From: CAVWGP01 sp963754645 | Lineage (GTDB): Bacteria; Pseudomonadota; Alphaproteobacteria; Bin65 | DNA: 64,000 nt | Assembly: GCA_963754645.1 (NCBI GenBank) | Contig: CAVWGP010000012.1 | Span: forward strand, 1 to 64,000 | Direction: 5' to 3' | Part shown: piece after piece, positions 1-11,720 of the stretch | Layout: every line of letters begins with the position of its first letter | How positions within the stretch are numbered: the stretch's first letter is position 1 | Notes under the pieces: generated by a model | Databases searched by the model: none | What the model was told of the DNA's origin: nothing | The model's input: the letters and a program-made list of their open reading frames with translations, nothing else | Position numbers and translations under genes: made by a program

Positions 1-90
1 GATGGTGGTCGCGTGAACCCGTTCGGGCTCAGCTTGCGGAAACTAGCGCCTCTTCTCTGCGTGTGTTTGGCTGAAGGCCTTTGCTGCCGC

Positions 91-673
91 TCATCCGGCG
101 GCTTCGTAGGCCTTCCGGAGCCAGCCCTGTAGCAGCGTATCGACCTCCGCAGTGCTCGTGATGCGCGTGGTGGCGCTGCACATGCTGCCTGGCGGCTGCA
201 ACTTCAGCCTGGCGTGGGTCGGCAGGTCCTTGGCATTCAGGCCGATCTCGACGCTGTCCTTGGTGGCCGGCCCCACCATCGCGAACTGCTTCTTTCGACG
301 CAGGCTGATGTAGGACTTCTTCGGCGCCTCTTCAAATGATCCCAAGGTTCTGACCTGCGACATCACCGCTTCATGCAGCGGACGCAGCGCCGCCTTGGCG
401 CCGGTGTAGTGGCGTCAGCGGACCGCCATCCGCAGCAGCTGCCGCGGCGGTCGCTGGTGCGCCGCCCAGGTCAGGCAACGGCTTGCCGAAAAAAACGCAA
501 CCGCGTTGGCGTCGCCGTAGCCCAGCTTGAAGTGTTCCATCAGCCAGCTGCGCTGTTCGCCGTGCTTGACTGCGCCGCTGGCGGCCCGCCGCCCGAAATT
601 CGGCGACGGTCTTGCCGGTGCGAGCCTGGATATTCTTGCGTTGCGTGATCGTCGCAGCTGCGGGGTCGGCCAT
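91..673 (-). pseudogene. DUF4287/DUF5655 domain protein, frameshifted
   Basis: Three reading frames together rebuild one protein of about 190 residues. The N-terminus (MADPAAATITQRKNIQARTG) and the segment KHGEQRSWLMEHFKLGYGDA match the DUF4287 pattern, and the C-terminus (PKKSYISLRRKKQFAMVGPA through LLQGWLRKAYEAAG) matches DUF5655, which is often fused to it. The frame changes near 595, near 490 (beside a run of seven adenines on the plus strand) and near 418. The start lies 22 bases after the stop of the SRPBCC fragment, so the two were probably co-transcribed. The function of this family is not established. Three indels in under 600 bases suggest sequencing error as much as decay. Confidence 0.7.
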
Positions 674-695
674 GGTCCGCCCCGTCGTCTTTGAT

Positions 696-948
696 TCAGC
701 GGCCCTTCAAAGGCCAGTGTTCGCTCTTTGTGCGCGCCGGCAGCACGACCTCCATGTGGTCGAACAGCCAGTACAACAACCGCGTGGCCCTCGGCGGCCG
801 GCCGGTCTCGCAGATCGCTTTGAGCGTGGCTGAGGATGCGTGTGCCGCCCCCAGCCATGCTCTTGGCGGTCGGGGTGCCCGGCAGCGCGCCCAGCACCCG
901 TAGCGTCAATTCAACCCCGTCGCCCATGGGCTTCAGTTCATAGCTGAT
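696..948 (-). pseudogene. SRPBCC/AHSA1-like protein, 3' part, frameshifted and 5' truncated
   Basis: The piece reads SYELKPMGDGVELTLRVLG in one frame, shifts near 835, and continues as ASATLKAICETGRPPRATRL then LLYWLFDHMEVVLPARTKSE to a stop at 696-698. This resembles the C-terminal half of a small START-fold (SRPBCC/AHSA1) ligand-binding protein. The N-terminal half is absent: the reading changes abruptly into the Ig-like repeat of the next gene at about 949. It is therefore cut by an assembly junction or a real rearrangement. Family assignment is by pattern only. Confidence 0.5.
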
Positions 949-955
949 CGTCGCT
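940..955. other. Abrupt junction between SRPBCC fragment and Ig-repeat gene
   Basis: The minus-strand repeat frame reads ...APSFSDD and then, without a stop or domain boundary, becomes ...SYELKPMGDG of the SRPBCC fragment. The break falls inside a repeat unit and inside the other gene. Both flanks contain frameshifts. A collapsed or chimeric assembly join at the end of a 10.7-kb repeat tract is the simplest reading; a real recombination or deletion cannot be excluded. Confidence 0.6.
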
Positions 956-3900
956 GAAGCTCGGCGCGACGTTGAGGCTGATCGCCGCGCCGTCGGCGCT
1001 CGATTGATCCGCGACCGGCGACACCGTCGGCGCCGGATTCGAGACCGTCCAGGTGAAGGTATCGGTCGTCGTCGCGCCCTGGGCGTCGGTCGCGGTGACG
1101 GTCACCGTATAGGGACTCGTCGCCGACGCGTTGGCCGGCAGGGTGCCGCTGATCGTGCCGGCGGCGCTGATGCTGAGGCCGCTGGGCAATCCGGACGCCG
1201 TGTAGCCGATGCTGTCGTCGTCGCTGAAGCTCGCCGCCACGTCGAGGCTGACAAGCGCGCCGTCGCTGCTTGTCTGGTCGGAGACCGGCGACACGCTCGG
1301 CGCCGGATTGGTGACCGTCCACGTGAAGGTATCCGTCGTCGTCGCACCCTGGGCATCGGTGGCCGTCACCGTCACCGTGTAGGGGCTGGTCGCCGAGGCG
1401 TTCGCCGGCAACGTGCCCGTGATCGTGCCGGCGGCGCTGATGCTCAAACCGCTCGGCAGACCTGAGGCCGTGTAGCCGATGCTGTCGTCGTCGCTGAAGC
1501 TCGCCGCCACGTCGAGGCTGATCGCGGCGCCGTCGCTGCTCGTCTGGTCGGCGACCGGCGACACGCTCGGCGCCGGATTGCTCACGGTCCAGGTGAAAGT
1601 ATCCGTCGTCGTCGCACCCTGCGCGTCGGTCGCGGTGACCGTCACCGTATAGGGACTCGTCGCCGACGCGTTGGCCGGCAAGGTGCCGGTGATCGTGCCG
1701 GCGGCGCTGATGCTCAAACCGCTCGGCAGACCTGAGGCCGTGTAGCCGATGCTGTCGTCGTCGCTGAAGCTCGGCGCCACGTCGAGGCTGACAATCGCGC
1801 CGTCGCTGCTCGATTGATCCGCGACCGGCGACACGGTCGGCGCCGGATTCGACACCGTCCACGTGAAGGTATCCGTCGTCGTCGCACCCTGAGCATCCGT
1901 GGCCGTCACCGTCACGGTGTAGGGACTCGTCGCCGAGGCGTTCGCCGGCAAGGTGCCGCTGATCGTGCCGGCGGCGCTGATGCTGAGGCCGCTGGGCAAT
2001 CCGGACGCCGTGTAGCCGATGCTGTCGTCGTCGCTGAAGCTCGCCGCCACGTCGAGGCTGATCGCGGCGCCGTCGCTGCTCGTCTGGTCGGCGACCGGCG
2101 ACACGCTCGGTGCCGGATTGCTCACGGTCCAGGTGAAAGTGTCCGTCGTTGTCGCACCCTGGGCGTCGGTCGCCGTCACGGTCACCGTGTAGGGACTCGT
2201 CGCCGAGGCGTTGGACGGCAAGGTGCCCGTGATCGTGCCGGCCGCGCTGATGCTCAAACCCGCCGGGAGACCCGACGCCGTGTAGCCGATGCTGTCGTCG
2301 TCGCTGAAGCTCGGCGCCACGTTGAGGCTGATGGCCGCGCCGTCGCTGCTCGATTGATCCGCGACCGGCGACACCGTCGGTGCCGGATTGTTGACCGTCC
2401 ACGTGAAGGTATCCGTCGTTGTCGCACCCTGGGCATCCGTGGCCGTCACCGTCACGGTGTAGGGGCTGGTCGCCGACGCGTTAGCCGGCAGGGTGCCGCT
2501 GATCGTGCCGGCGGCGCTGATGCTCAAACCCGCCGGGAGACCCGACGCCGTGTAGCCGATGCTGTCGTCGTCGCTGAAGCTCGGCGCCACGTTGAGGCTG
2601 GTGGCCGCGCCGTCGCTGCTCGATTGATCCGCGACCGGCGACACCGTCGGCGCCGGATTGCTCACGGTCCAGGTGAAGGTGTCCGTCGTCGTCGCACCCT
2701 GGGCATCCGTGGCCGTCACCGTCACGGTGTAGGGACTCGTCGCCGAGGCGTTCGCCGGCAAGGTGCCGCTGATCGTTCCTGCCGCGCTGATGCTGAGGCC
2801 CGAGGGCAATCCTGACGCCGTGTAGCCGATCGAATCGTCGTCGCTGAAGCTCGGCGCGACGTTGAGGCTGATCGCCGCGCCGTCGGCGCTCGATTGATCC
2901 GCGACCGGCGACACCGTCGGCGCCGGATTCGAGACCGTCCAGGTGAAGGTATCGGTCGTCGTCGCGCCCTGGGCGTCGGTCGCGGTGACGGTCACCGTAT
3001 AGGGACTCGTCGCCGACGCGTTGGCCGGCAGGGTGCCGCTGATCGTGCCGGCGGCGCTGATGCTCAAACCGCTCGGCAATCCGGACGCCGTGTAGCCGAT
3101 CGAGTCATCGTCGCTGAAGCTCGGCGCCACGTCTAGGCTGACAATCGCGCCGTCGGCGCTCGTCTGATCCGCAACCGGCGACACGCTCGGCGCCGGATTC
3201 GAAACCGTCCACGTGAAGGTATCCGTCGTCGTCGCACCCTGGGCATCCGTGGCCGTCACCGTCACCGTGTAGGGGCTGGTCGCCGAGGCGTTCGCCGGCA
3301 AGGTGCCGCTGATCGTGCCGGCGGCGCTGATGCTGAGGCCGCTGGGCAATCCGGACGCCGTGTAGCCGATGCTGTCGTCGTCGCTGAAGCTCGGCGCCAC
3401 GTTGAGGCTGGTGGCCGCGCCGTCGCTGCTCGATTGATCCGCGACCGGCGACACCTCGGCGCCGGATTGCTCACGGTCCAGGTAAACGTGTCGGTCGTCG
3501 TCGCACCCTGGGCGTCGGTCGCTGTGACGGTCACCGTATAGGGACTCGTCGCCGAGGCGTTGGCCGGCAAGGTGCCGGTGATCGTGCCGGCGGCGCTGAT
3601 GCTCAAACCGCTCGGGAGACCTGAGGCCGTGTAGCCGATGCTGTCGTCGTCGCTGAAGCTCGGCGCCACGTCGAGGCTGACAATCGCGCCGTCGCTGCTC
3701 GTCTGGTCGGCGACCGGCGACACGCTCGGTGCCGGATTGCTCACGGTCCAGGTGAAAGTGTCCGTCGTTGTCGCACCCTGGGCATCCGTGGCCGTCACTG
3801 TCACGGTGTAGGGACTCGTCGCCGAGGCGTTGGACGGCAAGGTGCCCGTGATCGTGCCGGCCGCGCTGATGCTCAAACCCGCCGGGAGACCCGACGCCGT

Positions 3901-6900
3901 GTAGCCGATGCTGTCGTCGTCGCTGAAGCTCGCCGCCACGTTGAGGCTGATGGCCGCGCCGTCGCTGCTCGATTGGTCCGCCACCGGCGACACCGTCGGT
4001 GCCGGATTGCTCACCGTCCACGTGAAGGTGTCCGTTGTGGTTGCACCCTGGGCGTCGGTCGCTGTCACGGTCACCGTGTATGGGCTGGTCGCCGACGCGT
4101 TAGCCGGCAGGGTGCCGCTGATCGTGCCGGCGGCGCTGATGCTCAAACCGCTCGGCAGACCTGAGGCCGTGTAGCCGATCGGTCATCGTCGCTGAAGCTC
4201 GCCGCCACGTTGAGGCTGATGGCCGCGCCGTCGCTGCTCGATTGATCCGCGACCGGCGACACCGTCGGTGCCGGATTCGAAACCGTCCACGTGAAGGTAT
4301 CCGTCGTCGTCGCACCCTGGGCATCCGTGGCCGTCACCGTCACGGTGTAGGGACTCGTCGCCGAGGCGTTCGCCGGCAAGGTGCCGCTGATCGTTCCTGC
4401 CGCGCTGATGCTGAGGCCCGAGGGCAATCCTGACGCCGTGTAGCCGATCGAATCGTCGTCGCTGAAGCTCGGCGCGACGTTGAGGCTGATCGCCGCGCCG
4501 TCGGCGCTCGATTGATCCGCGACCGGCGACACCGTCGGCGCCGGATTCGAGACCGTCCAGGTGAAGGTATCGGTCGTCGTCGCGCCCTGGGCGTCGGTCG
4601 CGGTGACGGTCACCGTATAGGGACTCGTCGCCGACGCGTTGGCCGGCAGGGTGCCGCTGATCGTGCCGGCGGCGCTGATGCTCAAACCCGCCGGGAGACC
4701 CGACGCCGTGTATCCGATGCTGTCGTCGTCGCTGAAGCTCGGCGCCACGTCTAGGCTGACAATCGCGCCGTCGGCGCTCGTCTGATCCGCAACCGGCGAC
4801 ACGCTCGGCGCCGGATTCGAAACCGTCCACGTGAAGGTGTCCGTCGTCGTCGCACCCTGCGCGTCGGTCGCGGTGACCGTCACCGTGTAGGGGCTCGTCG
4901 CCGAGGCGTTGGCCAGCAAGGTGCCGGTGATCGTGCCAGCGGCGCTGATGCTGAGGCCGCTGGGCAATCCGGACGCCGTGTAGCCGATGCTGTCGTCGTC
5001 GCTGAAGCTCGCCGCCACGTCGAGGCTGATCGCGGCGCCGTCGCTGCTCGTCTGGTCGGCGACCGGCGACACGCTCGGTGCCGGATTGCTCACGGTCCAG
5101 GTGAAAGTGTCCGTCGTCGTCGCGCCCTGCGCGTCGGTCGCGGTGACCGTCACCGTATAGGGACTCGTCGCCGAGGCGTTGGCCGGCAAGGTGCCGGTGA
5201 TCGTGCCGGCGGCGCTGATGCTCAAACCGCTCGGCAGACCTGAGGCCGTGTAGCCGATGCTATCGTCGTCAGTGAAACTCGTCGCGACATTGAGGCCGAC
5301 GACGGCGCCGTCGCTGCTCGTCTGGTCGGCGACCGGCGACACGCTCGGTGCCGGATTGCTCACGGTCCAGGTAAACGTGTCGGTTGTGGTCGCACCCTGA
5401 GCATCCGTGGCCGTCACTGTCACGGTGTAGGGACTCGTCGCCGAGGCGTTCGCCGGCAAGGTGCCCGTGATCGTGCCGGCCGCGCTGATGCTCAAACCCG
5501 CCGGGAGACCCGACGCCGTGTAGCCGATGCTGTCGTCGTCGCTGAAGCTCGCCGCCACGTCGAGGCTGATCGCGGCGCCGTCGCTGCTCGTCTGGTCGGC
5601 GACCGGCGACACGCTCGGTGCCGGATTGCTCACGGTCCACGTGAAAGTGTCCGTCGTTGTCGCACCCTGGGCATCCGTGGCCGTCACTGTCACGGTGTAG
5701 GGACTCGTCGCCGAGGCGTTGGACGGCAAGGTGCCCGTGATCGTGCCGGCGGCGCTGATGCTCAAACCCGCCGGGAGACCCGACGCCGTGTAGCCGATGC
5801 TGTCGTCGTCGCTGAAGCTCGGCGCCACGTTGAGGCTGATGGCCGCGCCGTCAGCGCTCGATTGATCCGCAACCGGCGACACGGCGGGCGCCGGATTGCT
5901 CACGGTCCAGGTAAACGTGTCGGTTGTGGTTGCACCCTGGGCGTCGGTCGCCGTCACGGTCACCGTGTAGGGACTCGTCGCCGAGGCGTTCGCCGGCAAG
6001 GTGCCCGTGATCGTGCCGGCGGCGCTGATGCTCAAACCCGCCGGGAGACCCGACGCCGTGTAGCCGATGCTGTTGTCGTCGCTGAAGCTCGGCGCCACGT
6101 CGAGGCTGACAATCGCGGCGCCGTCGCTGCTCGTCTGGTCGGCGACCGGCGACACGTCGGCGCCGGATTCGAAACCGTCCACGTGAAGGTATCCGTCGTC
6201 GTCGCACCCTGGGCATCCGTGGCCGTCACCGTCACCGTGTAGGGACTCGTCGCCGAGGCGTTGGACGGCAAGGTGCCCGTGATCGTGCCGGCGGCGCTGA
6301 TGCTGAGGCCGCTGGGCAATCCGGACGCCGTGTAGCCGATGCTGTCGTCGTCGCTGAAGCTCGCCGCCACGTCGAGGCTGATCGCGGCGCCGTCGCTGCT
6401 CGTCTGGTCGGCGACCGGCGACACGCTCGGCGCCGGATTGCTGACCGTCCAGGTGAATGTGTCCGTCGTCGTCGCACCCTGGGCGTCGGTCGCGGTGACC
6501 GTCACCGTATAGGGACTCGTCGCCGAGGCGTTGGACGGCAAGGTGCCCGTGATCGTGCCGGCGGCGCTGATGCTCAAACCCGCCGGGAGACCCGACGCCG
6601 TGTAGCCGATCGAATCGTCGTCAGTGAAACTCGTCGCCACGTCGAGGCTGATCGCGGCGCCGTCGCTGCTCGTCTGGTCGGCGACCGGCGACACGGCGGG
6701 CGCCGGATTCGAAACCGTCCACGCGAAGGTATCCGTCGTTGTCGCACCCTGGGCATCCGTGGCCGTCACTGTCACGGTGTAGGGACTCGTCGCCGAGGCG
6801 TTGGACGGCAAGGTGCCCGTGATCGTGCCGGCGGCGCTGATGCTCAAACCCGCCGGGAGACCCGACGCCGTGTAGCCGATGCTGTCGTCGTCGCTGAAGC

Positions 6901-9900
6901 TCGGCGCCACGTCGAGGCTGATGGCCGCGCCGTCGGCGCTCGATCTGATCCGCAACCGGCGACACGGCTCGGCGCCGGATTGCTCACGGTCCAGGTGAAG
7001 GTGTCCGTCGTCGTCGCGCCCTGCGCGTCGGTCGCGGTGACCGTCACCGTATAGGGACTCGTCGCCGAGGCGTTGGCCGGCAAGGTGCCGGTGATCGTGC
7101 CGGCGGCGCTGATGCTCAAACCGCTCGGCAGACCTGAGGCCGTGTAGCCGATGCTGTCGTCGTCAGTGAAGCTCGGCGCCACGTCGAGGCTGACAATCGC
7201 GCCGTCGCTGCTCGATTGATCCGCGACCGGAGACACGCTCGGCGCCGGATTCGAAACCGTCCACGTGAATGTATCCGTCGTCGTCGCGCCCTGCGCGTCG
7301 GTCGCGGTGACCGTCACCGTATAGGGACTCGTCGCCGAGGCGTTGGCCGGCAAGGTGCCGGTGATCGTGCCGGCGGCGCTGATGCTCAAACCGCTCGGCA
7401 GACCTGAGGCCGTGTAGCCGATGCTGTCGTCGTCAGTGAAACTCGTCGCCACGTCGAGGCTGATCGCGGCGCCGTCAGCGCTCGTCTGATCCGCAACCGG
7501 CGACACGGCGGGCGCCGGATTGCTCACGGTCCAGGTGAAGGTGTCGGTTGTGGTTGCACCCTGGGCATCCGTGGCCGTCACCGTCACCGTGTAGGGGCTG
7601 GTCGCCGACGCGTTGGCCGGCAAGGTGCCGCTGATCGTGCCGGCGGCGCTGATGCTCAAACCCGCCGGGAGACCCGACGCCGTGTAGCCGATGCTGTCGT
7701 CGTCGCTGAAGCTCGGCGCCACGTCGAGGCTGATGGCCGCGCCGTCGCTGCTCGATTGATCCGCGACCGGCGACACGCTCGGCGCCGGATTGTTGACCGT
7801 CCACGTGAAGGTATCCGTCGTCGTCGCACCCTGGGCATCCGTGGCCGTCACTGTCACGGTGTAGGGACTCGTCGCCGAGGCGTTGGACGGCAAGGTGCCC
7901 GTGATCGTGCCGGCCGCGCTGATGCTCAAACCCGCCGGGAGACCCGACGCCGTGTAGCCGATGCTGTCGTCGTCGCTGAAGCTCGGCGCCACGTCGAGGC
8001 TGATGGCCGCGCCGTCGCTGCTCGATTGATCCGCGACCGGCGACACGCGTCGGTGCCGGATTGTTGACCGTCCACGTGAAGGTATCCGTCGTCGTCGCAC
8101 CCTGGGCATCCGTGGCCGTCACCGTCACCGTGTAGGGGCTGGTCGCCGACGCGTTGGCCGGCAGGGTGCCGCTGATCGTGCCGGCGGCGCTGATGCTCAA
8201 ACCCGCCGGGAGACCCGACGCCGTGTAGCCGATGCAGTCATCGTCGCTGAAGCTCGCCGCCACGTCGAGGCTGATCAGCCGCGCCGTCGCTGCTCGTCTG
8301 GTCGGCGACCGGCGACACGCGTCGGCGCCGGATTGCACACCGTCCACGTGAATGTGTCCGTCGTCGTCGCACCCTGGGCGTCGGTCGCGGTCACTGTCAC
8401 CGTGTAGGGACTCGTCGCCGACGCGTTGGCCGGCAAGGTGCCGCTGATCGTGCCGGCGGCGCTGATGCTGAGGCCGCTGGGCAATCCGGACGCCGTGTAG
8501 CCGATGCAGTCGTCGTCGCTGAAGCTCGCCGCCACGTCGAGGCTGACGACCGCGCCGTCGGCGCTCGTCTGATCCGCGACCGGCGACACGCTCGGCGCCG
8601 GATTCGAAACCGTCCACGTGAAGGTATCCGTCGTCGTCGCGCCCTGGGCGTCGGTCGCGGTGACCGTCACCGTGTAGGGACTCGTCGCCGAGGCGTTGGC
8701 CGGCAAGGTGCCCGTGATCGTGCCGGCGGCGCTGATGCTCAAACCCGCCGGGAGACCCGACGCCGTGTAGCCGATGCTGTCGTCGTCGCTGAAGCTCGGC
8801 GCCACGTCGAGGCTGACAATCGCGCCGTCGGCGCTCGATCTGATCCGCGACCGGCGACACGGCGGGCGCCGGATTGCTCACGGTCCAGGTAAAGGTGTCG
8901 GTTGTGGTTGCACCCTGGGCGTCGGTCGCTGTCACGGTCACCGTGTAGGGACTCGTCGCCGAGGCGTTGGACGGCAAGGTGCCCGTGATCGTGCCGGCGG
9001 CGCTGATGCTCAAACCGCTGGGCAGACCAGACGCCGTGTAGCCGATGCTGTCGTCGTCGCTGAAGCTCGTCGCCACGTCGAGGCTGATCGCGGCGCCGTC
9101 GCTGCTCGTCTGGTCGGCGACCGGCGACACGCTCGGCGCCGGATTGCTCACCGTCCAGGTGAAAGTATCCGTCGTTGTCGCACCCTGGGCATCCGTGGCC
9201 GTCACTGTCACGGTGTAGGGACTCGTCGCCGAGGCGTTGGACGGCAAGGTGCCCGTGATCGTGCCGGCCGCGCTGATGCTCAAACCCGCCGGGAGACCCG
9301 ACGCCGTGTAGCCGATGCTGTCGTCGTCGCTGAAGCTCGGCGCCACGTCGAGGCTGACAATCGCGCCGTCGGCGCTCGTCTGATCCGCGACCGGCGACAC
9401 GGTGGGCGCCGGATTGCTAACCGTCCAGGTGAATGTGTCCGTCGTCGTCGCACCCTGGGCGTCGGTCGCCGTCACGGTCACCGTGTAGGGACTCGTCGCC
9501 GAGGCGTTCGCCGGCAAGGTGCCCGTGATCGTGCCGGCGGCGCTGATGCTCAAACCGCTCGGCAGACCGGACGCCGTGTAGCCGATCGAATCGTCGTCGC
9601 TGAAGCTCGTCGCCACGTCGAGGCTGACAATCGCGCCGTCGGCTGCTCGTCTGGTCGGCGACCGGCGACACGCTCGGCGCCGGATTCAAAACCGTCCAGG
9701 TGAAGGTGTCCGTCGTCGTCGCACCCTGGGCATCCGTGGCCGTCACCGTCACGGTGTAGGGACTCGTCGCCGAGGCGTTGGACGGCAAGGTGCCCGTGAT
9801 CGTGCCGGCGGCGCTGATGCTCAAACCCGCCGGGAGACCCGACGCCGTGTAGCCGATGCTGTCGTCGTCGCTGAAGCTCGGCGCCACGTCGAGGCTGATC

Positions 9901-11720
9901 GCGGCGCCGTCGCTGCTCGTTTGGTCGGCGACCGGCGACACGGCGGGCGCCGGATTGCTCACCGTCCAGGTAAAAGTATCCGTCGTCGTCGCACCCTGGG
10001 CGTCGGTCGCCGTCACGGTCACCGTGTAGGGACTGGTCGCCGAGGCGTTCGCCGGCAAGCGTGCCCGTGATCGTGCCGGCGGCGCTGATGCTCAAACCGC
10101 TGGGCAATCCGGACGCCGTGTAGCCGATGCTGTCGTCGTCAGTGAAACTCGTCGCCACGTCGAGGCTGACAATCGCGCCGTCGCTGCTCGTCTGGTCGGC
10201 GACCGGCGACACGGCGGCGCCGGATTGCTCACCGTCCAGGTGAAAGTGTCCGTCGTCGTCGCGCCCTGGGCGTCGGTCGCCGTCACTGTCACCGTGTAGG
10301 GACTCGTCGCCGAGGCGTTCGCCGGCAAGGTGCCCGTGATCGTGCCGGCGGCGCTGATGCTCAAACCGCTCGGGCAGACCTGACGCCGTGTAGCCGATGC
10401 TGTCGTCGTCGGTGAAGCTCGTCGCCACGTCGAGGCTGACGATCGCGCCGTCGCTGCTCGTCTGGTCGGCGACCGGCGACACGCTCGGCGCCGGATTGCT
10501 CACCGTCCAGGTGAAGGTGTCCGTCGTCGTCGCGCCCTGCGCGTCGGTCGCGGTGACCGTCACCGTATAGGGGCTGGTCGCCGAGGCGTTGGCCGGCAAG
10601 GTGCCGGTGATCGTGCCGGCGGCGCTGATGCTCAAACCGCTCGGGAGACCTGAGGCCGTGTAGCCGATGCTGTCGTCGTCAGCTGAAACTCGTCGCCACG
10701 TCGAGGCTGACAATCGCGCCGTCGGCGCTCGATTGATCCGCAACCGGCGACACGGCGGGCGCCGGATTGCTCACGGTCCAGGTAAACGTGTCGGTCGTGG
10801 TTGCACCCTGGGCGTCGGTCGCTGTCACCGTCACCGTGTAGGGACTGGTCGCCGAGGCGTTCGCCGGCAAGGTGCCGCGTGATCGTGCCGGCGGCGCTGA
10901 TGCTCAAACCGCTCGGCAGACCTGAGGCCGTGTAGCCGATGCTGTCGTCGTCGCTGAAGCTCGGCGCCACGTCGAGGCTGATGGCCGCGCCGTCGCTGCT
11001 CGATTGATCCGCGACCGGCGACACCGTCGGTGCCGGATTGTTGACCGTCCACGTGAAGGTATCCGTCGTTGTCGCACCCTGGGCATCCGTGGCCGTCACT
11101 GTCACGGTGTAGGGACTCGTCGCCGAGGCGTTGGACGGCAAGGTGCCGCGTGATCGTGCCGGCCGCGCTGATGCTCAAACCCGCCGGGAGACCCGACGCC
11201 GTGTAGCCGATGCTGTCGTCGTCGCTGAAGCTCGGCGCCACGTCGAGGCTGAAATCGCGCCGTCGCTGCTCGTCTGGTCCGCAACCGGCGACACGGCGGG
11301 CGCCGGATTGCTCACCGTCCAGGTGAAGGTATCCGTCGTCGTCGCACCCTGGGCGTCGGTGGCCGTCACCGTCACCGTATAGGGACTCGTCGCCGACGCG
11401 TTGGCCGGCAGGGTGCCGCTGATCGTGCCGGCGGCGCTGATGCTCAAACCGCTCGGCAATCCGGACGCCGTGTAGCCGATCAAGTCATCGTCGCTGAAGC
11501 TCGCCGCCACGTCGAGGCTGACAATCGCGCCGTCGCTGCTCGTCTGATCCGCGACCGGCGACACGGCTGGGCGCCGGATTCGAAACCGTCCACGTGAAGG
11601 TGTCCGTCGTCGTCGCGCCCTGGGCATCGGTCGCCGTGACCGTCACCGTGTAGGGGCTCGTCGCCGACGCGTTCGCCGCGAGCGTGCCGGTGATTGCGCC
11701 GGCGGCACTGATCGACAAAC
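949..11720 (-). repeat. About 39 tandem 270-bp (90-aa) Ig-like coding repeats
   Basis: A landmark string (plus-strand TGTAGCCGATG-TGTCGTCGTCG) recurs every 270 bases from 1201 to 11473, with 39 occurrences, plus a cut copy at 949 and a divergent copy near 11741. Copies differ only at a few sites, each with two or three alternatives: SSADG/TSSDG/SSSDG, AAISL/AIVSL, SGLSI/AGLSI, TISGT/TITGT and PANAS/PSNAS. Such homogeneity indicates recent expansion or gene conversion. Copy number in this assembly is unreliable. Confidence 0.9.

Noticed and set aside
1004..9703. Arginine-rich open frames on the plus strand and alternative minus frames in the repeat tract
   Set aside because: They are the same 270-bp repeats read in wrong frames (RRRHRRR-type translations) with no independent support.
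949..11720. Could the regular repeats be a CRISPR array?
   Set aside because: Units are 270 bp, contiguous, coding, and have no unique spacers.
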